From: Orobanche coerulescens
Lineage: Eukaryota; Streptophyta; Magnoliopsida; Lamiales; Orobanchaceae
DNA length: 64,000 bases
NCBI GenBank assembly: GCA_033398695.1
Contig: CM065818.1
Span: forward strand, 56,638,001-56,702,000
Direction: 5' to 3'
The position numbers were made by a program, and so were the translations under genes. Below, piece by piece: positions 22,593-34,448 of this stretch; position 1 is the stretch's first letter; each line of letters starts with the position of its first letter. The notes beneath the pieces are model-generated. The model was not told the origin of the DNA. It searched no databases and saw nothing but the letters and a program-made list of their open reading frames with translations.

Positions 22593-23638
22593 TGTTGGAA
22601 CATTTTGTTACATACATAAATTAAAAGTGTTTTGATGATTAAAGGCAATAAACAAAACAAAACAACAAAGAGGCGAAGCAAAGCATCGAAGGAAACGAAG
22701 TGCAAAAAGCTGGACAGAAGGCCTATTAACGTACGTTATGCAGATAGATTAACGTACGTAATATTGGATGCTTAACGTACGTAATACATGTTATGTAACG
22801 TACGTAATGTGATGTTTGCGATTTCAAAGAAGAAGAACATTGGAATATGACGTCATGGCATAGGTCAGCGAGCAACGGATATATTGACTAAAGTTAACGT
22901 ACGTAATGGGTAGATGGCTAACGTACGTAACTCAAATGACAAAAACTCCCTGGACCAAAACTGAAAGAGGCTTACGTACGTAACCCGTGGTGGTTAACGT
23001 ACATAACGAGGCTTGCGTACGTAATAAGGAGATGATAGCATACGTAATGAGCAGTCTGGCAGCTAACGGCTAGTTTGATGATGGAGCCTATAAATACCAT
23101 CCCTATGGTATTGTTTGAGTACAACAACCTTGAGAAAATAGTCTATACTTGTGATATTATTATACACATTCTTGTTGTTGATATTGAGCATATATTGTTA
23201 GTTTGAATGTTTATACATTCAACATTATACATGAGAGGTAAAAGAAAAGATACGATTGGATTCGGTGTTATTAGGATCAAGGATCCGACATTATTAGAAT
23301 CGAAATCGCTATCTAATTGAGGTTTATCTAGTACCCATAGAAAGCTAGAGAGGTTGATTCCTTGTCCTACGAAAAGGAAAATGGTTTAACTCAGACCGAC
23401 ACAAAGACAAGTACGAGTGGTTTATCACAGACCAATAGAAGACGTGATTGTAACGGTTATACCTCGACCGATAGAAGAGAGGAGAAGAGGTTTTTCTTTA
23501 GCCTATTGAAAAAGATACCGAGAGAGGACGTAGGCTCGTTTATATCCGAACCTCTATAAATCCTTGTGTGCTTTAAATTTCCGCACTTGATATTTACGCT
23601 TCCGCAACACGGCACAATATCCGATCTTGTACCCAACA
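22593..23638 (+). mobile_element. Solo Sirevirus-like copia LTR, 1.05 kb, TSD AGCAT
   Basis: Starts TGTTGGAACATTTTG and ends TTGTACCCAACA, with AGCAT at 22588-22592 and 23639-23643. It is related to the LTRs of copia elements 1 and 2: ACGTACGT near-palindromes at 22725-23050, TATAAATA at 23089-23096, and similar Arg/Lys-rich downstream repeats. It is more diverged and shorter, so probably a sister family. Confidence 0.88.
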
Positions 23639-23791
23639 AGCATCACTCGGGTTTAACCCATTAAAAGTAAGTGGATTCCACTTGAGGAAAAGCTCTTCAG
23701 TAGCGCGTTGGTTTGGAGGAGGTGGTGGTGTAGGGTTGCGTTCATGCCCTCCTCTCCTTCTTTCCCTTATGGGTGGCATTATGTGGCTCAC
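23639..23791 (-). pseudogene. gag: Gypsy Gag, N-terminus
   Basis: ATG at 23791 (minus) starts MSHIMPPIRERRRGGHERNP, followed by a proline run and ELFLKWNPLTFNGLNPSDA, the start of a gypsy gag. When the LTR at 22593-23638 is removed, the frame continues as ELWVRDMDYLLPK into the central part. Confidence 0.78.
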
Positions 23792-25622
23792 TTAATCATC
23801 ACTAGTCCATCCTCATTGGTCCACAACTATCGTTATACTTGATCATAAAAAGGAGTTCGAAACTATATAATCATAACACATCAACACATACTCATAGATA
23901 ACTCTCGTGGCAAGGTCGAGAAAGAAGTTAAAAAATAACAACATTATTGTCATGAGAAGAAAAGCCCATCAACGGTCAAATATATCATATGCATCATAAT
24001 AGAACAATTGCCTTCAATGAGGTCTTACTGACTATCAAGCTATACAAGCTGATATAGGCTACCTGCCTATACATATACCAAAATACGTGGGTGCTCTAAC
24101 AGATATCATTGTCGTCTACAAAATAAGAAAGTGCTAGACACTGGAACAACACATATAGGCAAAAGAAGTGATGTTCCGCATAAATAACAAAATAAATGGC
24201 TAGCACCATCCTGGACTATCGCAAGTCACCCTAGACTCGACGGTCGAGCTGTATCCCTCGAAAAAATCCTCTGGATCCTCTTTCAGATCTTATTTTGTAT
24301 CCTCGTCTAAAACTAGAGAGACTGCAACGGGGTCTTTAATGACTCTACACTTCTTTGGGAGAATTAGATGAGCATTGTCTGCAATCGATCGTGGGTGGAC
24401 TGGATCGATGACTGGCATATGTCAAAGTGGTGGAGACATCCTCCTAAGAATAAAAACCTCGGTCCTCATGTACCTGCGACGAGGTGCTGAGGTCCCTGCC
24501 TTCAGGTCTAACCGACCCCGAGTATGAGGCGGTGCAGCAAGAACCACCTGGCTGGGTAGAGATGTAACTAGCCTCTTTACCCAAGCTCCTCTAGCATACG
24601 GTTGATACACGCAATCTCCAGGGGGTGCACGGTGCAGGAGGTACTGAGTGATGATCCGGATAGCAAATGCCACGAAATCTCTGGAAAGTACTAGAGTGGG
24701 CTCAGACAAAAAGATAAAGTACCATGAGACTGCATCAGCCCTCGTAGTCTGAGACACCATGAGGAGCAGCTAGGCCCCAGGCCGCCTCGAAGTCTGTCAC
24801 GCACTCGGCTATGGTGGCACCCATGCCTCGGTACATACTGTGGAAATCCTGCACAAGGTCGTAATGTCTGGCCTCCACAAGGTCGCATGGTGTCCGCCTT
24901 CTCCTCGCTAACTTCCGCGGTGTTGTCTTCGGGGTCGCCATCAACATATTAACATAATAGAACAACTCTACTAAGCGTTATGAGAAGAAGAATATAAGTC
25001 TCATCCTAAATTCTCGACTCGAACTCTATCTTTGAGAAATACCTAACACATAAAAAAAATACTCTCTAATGGGATACATTCTGAAAGTTATTCGGTTTCC
25101 TCCATAAATGGACATCTCGATAAAAAATAACCATACTCACATTACTCGTACGTAAGTGATATTCATTTTGAGACGTCACTGCATCATTGATCCTCATTGT
25201 TACATCAACATCGTTTGGCTTTCACATTCGTGCGTATGCTGAAATACTTGAGGTGCATAAGTTCTCGTTCACGTAATAGAAGACCCAAATGAAGTTTATA
25301 GATTCTCGTCTTTCATGCTTCTTCATCAGCAACAATTCATGCGTAATCGTAAAAAAAGTTTGTATATTACACGCTTCTTCATACATATTGTTCCATATAT
25401 ATCCATAATTAACATCTCATAAATGCTCGTAAAGAGATATATTTTTCATGGCGCAAAAAGTTTGAATCATAAAGACTTGTAAATCATTTACCTTAGTCTT
25501 CAGTTGAGCACGAAGTGATGGGGTGTTGAGTTGACAATTGATTCGTATATTAGTTTAGAGAATCAAAATAAACTTCACTTGAAAGAATATAGACTCGGAC
25601 TGATCCTTCTCTGATATCATTC
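23792..25622 (-). other. Gypsy 5' leader with unidentified ORF remnant
   Basis: About 1.8 kb between the LTR/PBS and gag, long for a gypsy leader. On the minus strand a frame from about 24935 reads MATPKTTPRKLARRRRTPCD, HYDLVQDFHSMYRGMGATIA and ECVTDFEAAWGLAAP before a stop. Other frames down to about 24420 stay fairly GC-rich and open, suggesting one decayed coding stretch of about 500 bp. I do not recognise it; it could be an extra ORF upstream of gag or captured sequence. TGATATCAGAG at about 25609-25619 (minus) is a PBS-like match to initiator tRNA-Met. Confidence 0.45.
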
Positions 25623-28538
25623 TGTTACGGCCCCTTATCCCTAAGGACCGACACAGCTAGGGTGTGACCCGAGGTAGGATTTAAGAAGCGGGGAAGAAAG
25701 GATTTCATAAGGAATAGGGGTGGATTTCCACAAATAACCTATTAAGGCATCATGAAGGGGAATCAATCTCATAGGAATAACTTATAATCCAAGATAAGAA
25801 TACATAATAATAATAATATTAGCCTTGAAGTCTAGAAAAGGCTTCAGAGTACATTACAAATGACGTGACTTAGAAAGCAAAATCATAAAAAGTGTTTGCA
25901 ACGCAAAAACATGGTTGGTTACATATATGAAGATATGTAACTAGGGCTTAACATCGTTTGTAAATAAAATACTTCCACTCAACACCCTCCGTCACATCCG
26001 CTTCTCAACCTGCACATTTTAAAAGATATACAGGGCTGAGTACAACATACTCCGTGAACATATTGCCAAAAGATAAAACATGCTTTCGTATTTGCGATCA
26101 TGCGTATAAGCAGTAACACATGGGTATTTTAAGAAAAGTCCGTGTTTACTAAATCATTTACTTTCATTACACATATCTTTAGATTAACTATTTCCATAAT
26201 TACGCCGGGGAAGGTGGCCATGACCCACGAATGTTACTCCCCAAGATCGGCCACTTCAAAGAGAGTTCACAATCCCGAGTACTTTGTATACTAACCCTGG
26301 CCAGCGGTCTTTGTTTAGCTTAGGATCCGATCATTTTATTGGTTGGCAAGCCAGCGGTTCATAAGAATCCAAATAAAAGTTTATATGCATTATATTCATT
26401 GAAATCATAATTTACTTGTAAAATATTTCATCAAAATAGAGCAAAGTCAAATCATTTTCTTATAGAAAGCCCACCATAATTATTTTCGTATAGAAAGCCC
26501 ACCTGGACAAGTAATAAACGCAAGCAAAATGGTTCTTGACTCTTCCTTACACTTCAATATACTGCTCCACCTTTTATCAGAAATAACTGAGTTTAGCGGT
26601 CGATCGAGTGTAACGAAGTCTATCGGACAACAGACTCGATCTACATGTTTGGACTTTAGGGTTTTACATTCGACTTAAGTTTTAATGATAAAAGCTATGG
26701 TTTTTATAGATAACCCAATTGACTTTATAATATATAGAGCAACTAACAGTGGTAACCGACACCCGATGCCGTTACACATTCCTTGATTCAAAAACCATCA
26801 TCAAACACTTAACATAATCAAAAACATAAATATGCACAAAGGCTGGAGAGAATTGTAATTATATAATTGCATATTAGGAACTTTGATGTGTATTTTATAC
26901 CATTGTAAAACCACTGAAATCTAGTTTCATATCTATTTTACGGATCTCAAAAATATTAACCTTGGAGAAAGTTATCACCAGTTCCATAAATTGTAGCTAA
27001 ACTGCCAATTTCCGGCGAAAATGAGAAGAACGTCATATTAATCTAGAGCTCGTTTCTAGCAACGAAAATCCTAAACATGCAATATCTAATCATGCTTATC
27101 ATACTTATAACACATGTAGGAGTCGACATACAAGCATGATTCTCGACACTGTGAACTCCATTTCATAATCTTTTTTTTTTTTTTTGAAAAATGACTACTA
27201 ACGCATTTTCATATTTCCAACATCAACAAATATGAAACATCATCAACATCAAGCATCATCAACATCAAACACCATCAACATAAAACATCATCAAATATCT
27301 AGCAACACATTTAATCCATACTCATGTTGATAATTAATGTTTCGGTCCTAACATGAAAATGACCTAAACACGATTTAAAAATCCTTAATACATAACATGC
27401 TCTTTAACTATATCAACTTCAATATTTGACACATATTGAACTTCTTAAATCTAACATCATATATTTGTTTTCAAATAAATTTCTAAAATATTTTACAAAA
27501 ATCTAATAAAAATATAGCATTTACTCCTTCCATACATCATCACAAATATCAACCAGTTTGAACACACGTCAACATATTAAATTAATCATGATTCTTCCTT
27601 TCTTTTAAAATACCAAACATTTTATTAAAATCCCATAAATTCATCATAGTATCATCTCACCAAGTAGAAACATATTGTGTAAGAAAATCATAAGAAAAAC
27701 AACAGATGCTTGAGTTATAAATCCTAATTTTTTCTGCCCAAATGGCAAAATCGAAGCATGACTAAAACTTGTTTTAAAAACTCAAGTACCTTAGAATCAA
27801 TTTAGAAATAACATGCAAAAGATTAGAACATCAAACCTAAGTTCCTTCATCAACTTTCAATTCTTAAAGTTAACTAATATCAATTTCTACTTGGATGGAA
27901 ATGAAAAGGAGAAGCTAATGTACTTGAATATGAACTTTGATTCTAGTTTGGCACACAAATGGAGCTTGTTTGTGGGGCTCCAAAGGAAGCTTTTCAATGG
28001 GGGAGGGGGCGACCAAGGAGAGAAGAGGGAAGAAGATAAAGTGAAGAAGAAAGTGGTAATGTCCCTTTTATACTAGGTTAATCCTAGAAATTTAATAAAA
28101 CGTTCGAAGAATATTTTACGTTATGCTCTTCCGAAGATAAAATTACTCAGGTATTGTATATATGTCATATACTTTCGCACTTACATCTTAAAGTCGGGAA
28201 AAAGTTTCGCGATTTACCGAATGTGAATTATCCGAGAAAATGACTCGACATATAATATACCCGAAAACTCAAAAACTAAACTTTCGAAAATTATACTCAC
28301 AACGTAAAAATAGTGTATGTAGAAGGTGGTGGAATCACGATTCTGTCTATCAGAACAAAAAACCATGTTTGGAAGAGAATCCCAACCAGATAATCGGATA
28401 TCCAAATTCTGAATTAAAAACGTGTAAATAGATCTAAGTTTATCTAATCAGTCGAAATTTCATTACTTAGGATTGCAAAAGCCCTAATATTGCACGTGAG
28501 GCTATAATAAATCATGCATATAGAAGACCGGGGCATCA
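25623..28538 (-). repeat. 5' LTR of the decayed gypsy element (right boundary uncertain)
   Basis: The left boundary is firm: on the minus strand the LTR ends GGCCGTAACA two bases before the PBS-like TGATATCAGAG. TATAAAAG at 28065-28072 (minus) is followed by a CT-rich transcribed leader, as in plant gypsy LTRs. The right boundary is a guess at 28538, where the minus strand would begin TGATGCCCCGG. A 63-codon minus-strand and an 87-codon plus-strand open frame inside look like chance. A T-run is at about 27171-27185. Confidence 0.6.
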
Positions 28539-29049
28539 ATCGTTGAATAATACTACCGGATAGTGATAATACACATTTGTAGAATAATTTTATATTCATT
28601 GAAATGCAAAAATGAAAATTGATCGAGCTTCACCTGTAAACATTTAACCCTCATACTAAGCTAATAAATCGAGAAAGGTAACCATTAAAAATAGTAACCA
28701 AAATATAAAAAGGAATCCACCTATCATAAAAAATGAAAGTATATCTAATGAGCAATGGTGTAACCAAATGTTCATGTATAAGTATCCATATTTATTGAAA
28801 ACTAGAAAAGTAACACTCCTGCAAACTTGATCAAATGTCCTACAATAATTAGAAATCAAGAAAATTATGTATACATCCACACTTATTTCGAAAAGGTAAT
28901 CCAATTGGATATCATATGTAAATAAAAATATATCATATAGGTCTTAAAAAAATTTCTTTGCAAATCATAATTAACAAAAATACCCAAAATTATTATGATG
29001 ATTAATCAAAAAAGATGGCACCAAATATAAAGAACATCAAATACAGATC
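28539..29049. other. AT-rich sequence with no recognised feature
   Basis: About 500 bp of AT-rich DNA between the gypsy LTR and the 29055 element. I see no coding frame of note, repeat or terminal motif. It may belong to the gypsy LTR if its true boundary lies further right. It continues after the element at 37739. Confidence 0.5.
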
Positions 29050-29624
29050 GTCGATATAATACCCGTAATTTTGATTTTCGGTAATTTCTTTTTTTCGGCG
29101 AAAGTCTGTTTTGACGGCTCGCTCATGACCATTTCGTCATTCTGATAATGATTAATTATGCACTTTTTGTCATCCGAGTTCATTTCGGGGTCGTTTTGTT
29201 GGGTTCTGTGCTTTTTGAAGAGTTTTCTGCACTTGAGTTTGATTCTTGCGAATCTCGTTCGAAACTGCTGTTTCGAGTTTCCCGAAAGTCCGTTTAACTT
29301 TATTAGACGTTTTGTCAACTTCTGTTTGGTTTTTTGATCACGTATCGTGATTTTCGGGCGTTTTGGGCCATTTTGTAATTTCCTAAAAGTTATGGGTATC
29401 CGTATCAGTATTTGTTGTCTCGACCCTTTTCTTGGTCTCGTATGATTAATTATTGCATTATGTTTTTATTTCGGGTCGTTGATGTTGTCTGCGAACTTTT
29501 CGTCGTGTTCGTTCCGGACGTTTTCGGAAATCGAGTCGCCGGGTCATGGCGACTGAGCAGCTGGCCGGACAGGTGCGGCACTGTCGGAAGTGCTGGGCAC
29601 TGGCCTAGCAGGCACAGCAGAAAC

Positions 29625-29930
29625 CGGCGTAGTGCACGCTACGGCCGGAAGGCTGCACGCGCTAGCTCGGCAGGTGTAGCGCATGTCGCCGACCGCCCAG
29701 CCAGACGCTATCGGGTCCGGCAGGCGAGGGCGGTGAGGTTACGACTCGGGTGGATCGGCGGTAGCGCACGCCATCGGACGACACCGCGACGCCGATTGGA
29801 AGGTAGCGCACGCTACGGTCGAAAGGCTGCGCACGCTACCTGGCCGAGCAGTCTAGTTCAGGAGGTCTCTGGATTGCGGCCTGGGCCGATAGCGCACGCT
29901 AGCTTGGCAGCCTAGCACACGCTAGTCCGG
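29625..29930 (+). promoter_or_regulatory. TAGCGCACGCTA near-palindromes upstream of TATA (5' LTR)
   Basis: Eight or so copies, several perfect (for example 29803, 29888), in a GC-rich block ending just before TATAAA at 29935. The same arrangement occurs in the 3' LTR at about 35018-35325, before TATAAA at 35333. Confidence 0.78.
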
Positions 29931-31171
29931 CCAGTATAAATGTGACAGAGCAGTCCAGTTTTGGTCATTTTTCCCATTTCTCTCTTTCTCTTGCGCGGAT
30001 GGAGCCTTGGGTATCTCGAAGCCATGTTATTGAACAACAAATCCACGAAGTTCTTGAGTTCATAACATTGATTGATCATCCTATATCATCCTTTGATCCA
30101 GCGAATCAAGGTAATCTCTTCTTAGAACCCTAGTTTCTTGAATTTTGGGGTTTTTGAGCTTTTGTCCGATTCGTTTCGAATTTTTGATTAATCCATGATG
30201 GGTATGATTAATCTTAGTAGTATTCTTGTGTTTAACATCATTTAATCCATTATTCTTCGTCGAATCAAAGTATATTTCTTGATTTCCTTCGAATCGGCTT
30301 TTTGGGGGATTTGTTCTTGATCTCGTTTTCCATCCGTTTTTGAGGGATCGATTTTTGTTAAATGATGTCGTTAAACATATCCTATGGATTGTATATCCAT
30401 ATTTCGTTTTGGAATTCCGTTTTCGTGTTTTGACGGGACGAAACGTGTTCTTGGCCGTTTTGTGGGAAACACTTGAACTTTCGTCATTCGTTCTTTGAAT
30501 TCAACGGCTTTAAGTCGTGCTACGGAATTCATTTTCATTGTTGTTATTGTCCTTCGTAGTTTATTATCGCGATTTGGCGTTCGGTGGAGTCTACGGGTTC
30601 GTAGTCGGTTCGTGCAAACCTACTTCAATCGTTTCTCCGCGTTGTTCTTATTTGAGGCAAGTCCCTTGTCCATACATTTCTTGTTTTGTGGATATGATGA
30701 TTGGTGATCGTCTTGGTATGTTTGTTTGTTTGTTTGAAATGAGTTTTCAAAAGATTCGGCTAGCCTCGTTAAAGGCTCACTTTCAAAACGCGTGTGTTTT
30801 GTAAATCGTGTGGGTTGTAAGTGACTACGTGAATCCTTTGGATATGTTTGGTGTTGATGTTGCGCTTGATAATGCATGTGTACGTATATTATCTCTTTTT
30901 GGGGCGTTATGATTTGACGTGGTGTTTTGCCAAGTGTTTGATGCCTCTGGTTGAATTATTTGGATATCCTTGTTGTGATATGTTATTTGTACTTGATTGT
31001 TTCACTAGCCAGCTCGGGAGGGTCCTTCGAGGCCTCGAGTGGGATTTGTGGCTTCGTCCCAGTCCTAGGCGACGTGTGTGCTTGATTGTTTCGCTAGCCA
31101 GCTCGGGAGGGTCCGACGGGGCCTCGAGTGGGTTTCGTGGCTTCGTCCCGGTCCTAGGCGATGCGTGTGCG

Positions 31172-31716
31172 TGAATGTGTTTGCTCACCTCGGGAGGGTT
31201 CGACGGGGCCACGGAGGGAATTCCAATGGCTTCGACCTGGATTCATGAGTGAAACTTCACGAGTGCGTGTGTATGTTTTGTGAATGTGTTTGCTCACCTC
31301 AGGAGGGTTCGACGGGGCCAGGGAGGGAATTCCAATGGCTTCGACCTAGATTCACGAGTGAAACTTCACGAGTGTGTGTGTATGTTTTGTGAATGTATTT
31401 GGTCACCTCGGGAGGGTTCGGCGGGGCCAGGGAGGGAATTCCAATGGCTTTTACCTGGATTCACGAGTGAAACTTGACGAGTGCGTGTGTATGTTTTGTG
31501 AATGTGTTTGCTCACCTCGGGAGGGTTCGACGGGGCCACGGAGGGAATTCCAATGGCTTCGACCTGGATTCACGAGTGAAACTTCACGAGTGCGTGTGTA
31601 TGTTTTGTGAATGTGTTTGCTTACCTCGGGAGGGTTCGACGGGGCCACGGAGGGAATTCCAATGGCTTCGACCTGGATTCACGAGTGAAAATTCACGAGT
31701 TGGTGTTGATTTTATG
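31172..31716 (+). repeat. 109-bp minisatellite in 5' LTR (five units)
   Basis: Units contain GAATGTGTTTGCTCACC, GGGAGGGTTCGACGGGGCC and GATTCACGAGTGAAACTTC. The GTGCGTGTG word recurs at 31263, 31372, 31481 and 31590, exactly 109 bp apart. Each unit keeps a frame open, which explains the chance ORFs here. It is related to the 107-bp units at 8990-9520. Confidence 0.88.
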
Positions 31717-32449
31717 TCCGTCAAGGACGCGTGACGTGGGTTTTAACCTTGTGTATTGTTGTTTGATTCATTTGTGAAAGCAAAACCTTTGGGCTGTGAC
31801 CCCTGTTGATTTTTGAAAGAGAAGGATTTGATAATCCTAAATTGTTTTCTATTAAAACTCTCGATGGCATTTTAAACCGTTTTATAAATTGTTTTCCCTT
31901 GATTTGTGACCTTTCGGTTTTAGGATGTTTTACCCAAACTCTTGCCTCGGGAAGTATTTTTCGTTACGTTTGGATCTTTGAGGATTCATGATTAATATTG
32001 TCCTTGGAACTTGTATTGTATGGCTCGTATTTGCACTTTGTTCTTGCACTAGCAAAACAGTAGAGTTTTGCTAACCCCCGAGTATTCGGGGGGTGGATGT
32101 CTGTTTTTGCATTCAGGTTTGGGAGCATAACACATGGTCGGCACGAAGGATGATGAAAGATGAACGATACTAATCACCCGAGGATCCGTATGATGTCATT
32201 GGTTTAGTTATAGTTTATTTTCCGCTGCAGTATTCTTTCCCGTTGTACGGGAGTGTGTTGTATTCGACCCCTGCGTGGGCATGTAATGAGTTTGAGTTGT
32301 ATGTATTTATTGAAAGACCAAATCGGTCTACTGAGTCATTTTATCCTTAAAGGCATTGTTGAGATGTTCTATGTTGTTACCAGCCTGGTAGATCCTTAAG
32401 GAAAGGTTCTACGGCATGTAATATCCCTGAGCGGATTGGTGGTGTTACA

Positions 32450-34448
32450 TAAATGGTATCGGAGCCTAGGTCGAGGAAACTTAGGCTGTTGAGTCAAGTA
32501 GGGTCTATTGAGTTTTGTTTCGTCGGATTTTATCTGACTGAGCCGTGTCGCGACGCGTCTTCTGAGTTGGTTGGTCGTGATTAGTATCGTGGGGCGATCA
32601 TCATCTTCGTGCGACCTGTGGATGTAAGTCTCCCTTCTTTGTATTGTGCCTCGTGTGACACGAGCTATTTGTTTGATTTTGTGTTAAATGATGGAATCTT
32701 TATGTAGATTCTCGGTTTCGTGATGCGTTTATGTGACTCATGTTTCATTTATATGAGGAGTGTTGTCATTATTTACATCCTTTTGACTGTTGTTTCCGGT
32801 AAAAGACAGGTGTTGTCTGGATTTTGAGCGAGTTGATGTGTGTATTATAATTGTATGTAAGTGAATATTGTTACATGTGAGTTTTTAGGCATTCTAGCCT
32901 AATAGATTTTCGAAAACTTTGAGTATCTTAGAAAATAAAATTCGAGACATACTTTTAAATGGATTGTATTTTTAAGGCGCCTACTAGCGCAACTATCTGT
33001 TTCAAAATTCTTCTACCTTGAGGACCAAAATATTTTTTTTTCTTTTCTTTCCAGTAATTGTGGAAATACTTTGCTTAGACCTGAGGGTCGAATATTTTTG
33101 AAAGTTTTTCACTAAAATAAAAGTGTCCTCATTTTTGTTAAAACGCAAGATGATTTTCAAAGTCTCGATAATGGTGTTTGTACTACTTTTTGTAAGGTGA
33201 TACTCAAGATATACCGGTGTTTCCAAATTGTTTTCAAAAGGTGGTTTTCGTTTTTAAAACCCATCATTTCCTGCTTGTTGTCGGAGAAGGTGTGTATGAT
33301 TGTGTACATACGTGCTTGTTTCGTGATGTTTAGTAATTATATGCTGGGTATCATCCGGGCCGTTGTACTCTTCGAACGGTGCCGTTGTTGTCGTGATTTT
33401 TGTATGTGTTGATATGTTATCTTGAGTTGGCATATCCGGTATGTTGTTTTGCAATGTTACGTCCATGGTATCTAGTATTTGTATATTCGGTATGTCGAGC
33501 CGAGGCGTTTCCAACCGCGGTGTGTCGGGGGCATGTACGTACCAATTATCTTTCTCGTCGGTAAGGCATTTCGAGTGTGGACCCGAGAGACACAGGATCC
33601 AGTTTTGCGAGTTGGGTTCCCAGTCTTTCGGGGCACGAACTTCAGCACAGTTATCAGAATCCGCTTTGAAAGACCTTTGAAGGATGTTTCTGTCGGTTGC
33701 TTGTTGTGTTGTTGCCTTGTTTCCGTTATTGTGAGTTGCGGGGACGACCTTCTTTTATAAGAGGTCGAACGTAATACCCGTATTGTTTTAGACTTCTGCA
33801 TTTCCTCTTTCTCAAGTCTATCGACTCGCTCGTGTTCGTTGATACTTTCTGAACTTTTTCTCTATTTCGGTTTCATTGTTCGGCCGAGACGTGAACCTGG
33901 GAGTTGTCGTTTGAATTTTATTGTTCTTCGTGATTCGAACATGACAGTTCGATTTTTGTTGTCTCGATCGTTTGATTGTTCGGTTTTTGTTGATCTCGTT
34001 TCGTGATTGTTGAACGTTCAGGCTCCTTCGTAATTCCCTTAAGTTCGGGAAATTAGTCTTGTTTTCAATCTTCCAACCCTTGGGCGGTGGAATTCCGTAT
34101 TTATTCAGCGATTGGCTCGCGTTTTGATTAATGTACCATTGGGTTGGTCAATCATATTGATTTCCGTTCGTTGTGTTTTGTGATTGTTCGGACAATTGAC
34201 TTGACTATATTATCCGTTTGATTACGCTTGTCATTTGTTGGTTTTATTATATCCCTAACAGCGACGTTGTATTGGTCGTCGTGGAGCGTGTTTTCACACC
34301 ATATACTCCTTTGTGTTGCTTGTAACGTTTCGCCGTTGGGCGTAAGTTATGCGTTTGTTGTGTATCTCGTTGAGTCTTCCTGGCGGGATATCGCTTCTCC
34401 CTACTTGTTTTAAGTTTCGGGACGAAACTTCTTTTAAGGAGGGTAGTG
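32450..34448 (+). other. Internal region of the LARD-like element, non-coding
   Basis: PBS TGGTATCGGAGCC at 32454-32466 (initiator tRNA-Met), five bases after the 5' LTR; PPT AAGGAGGGTAG at 34436-34446. In between I find no retroviral domain. At about 33738-33785 there is a degenerate second copy of the PPT plus LTR-start sequence (GGGACGA..CTTCTTTTA..GAGG..GTAATACCCGTA), suggesting an internal duplication of the 3' end. Confidence 0.8.

Larger units (their letters stand above)
12440..28538 (-). mobile_element. Decayed Ty3/gypsy element, repeatedly interrupted
   Basis: Reading the minus strand from right: 5' LTR (28538-25623), PBS-like site, leader, gag (23791 to about 19300), protease (about 19145) and reverse transcriptase / start of RNase H (13588-12440). 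Integrase and the 3' LTR are missing beyond 12440. Four insertions split it: copia element 2 at 13589-18829, solo LTRs at 19884-22331 and 22593-23638, and whatever cut it at 12440. Removing the inserts rejoins the gag frame. Domain order PR-RT-RH and the motifs indicate Metaviridae (chromovirus-like, possibly Tekay/Del); no chromodomain is available to confirm the lineage. Confidence 0.75.
29055..32449 (+). repeat. 5' LTR (3,395 bp) of the LARD-like element
   Basis: TATAAA at 29935-29940 is preceded by TAGCGCACGCTA-type words (about 29625-29930). The transcribed part contains two ~72-bp and five ~109-bp tandem units (31010-31716). The terminal TG is mutated to TA. Open frames of up to 167 codons inside, Arg-rich in the 29.5-29.9 kb part, follow the GC-rich repeat and are not credible genes. 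Confidence 0.88.

Noticed and set aside
27813..28076. 87-codon plus-strand frame ending in a Gly/Lys/Glu-rich stretch
   Set aside because: Antisense to the CT-rich transcribed leader after the TATA box in the gypsy LTR.
29412..29915. 167-codon plus-strand frame, Arg/Ala/Gly-rich
   Set aside because: It lies over the GC-rich palindrome block of an LTR, and the partner LTR keeps only a shorter, different frame (34807-35253). Composition follows the repeat.
31280..31734. Overlapping frames with repeated VNVFAHLGRVRRGQGGNSNG-like peptides
   Set aside because: Product of translating the 109-bp minisatellite in the LTR; both strands are open. Not a repeat protein gene.
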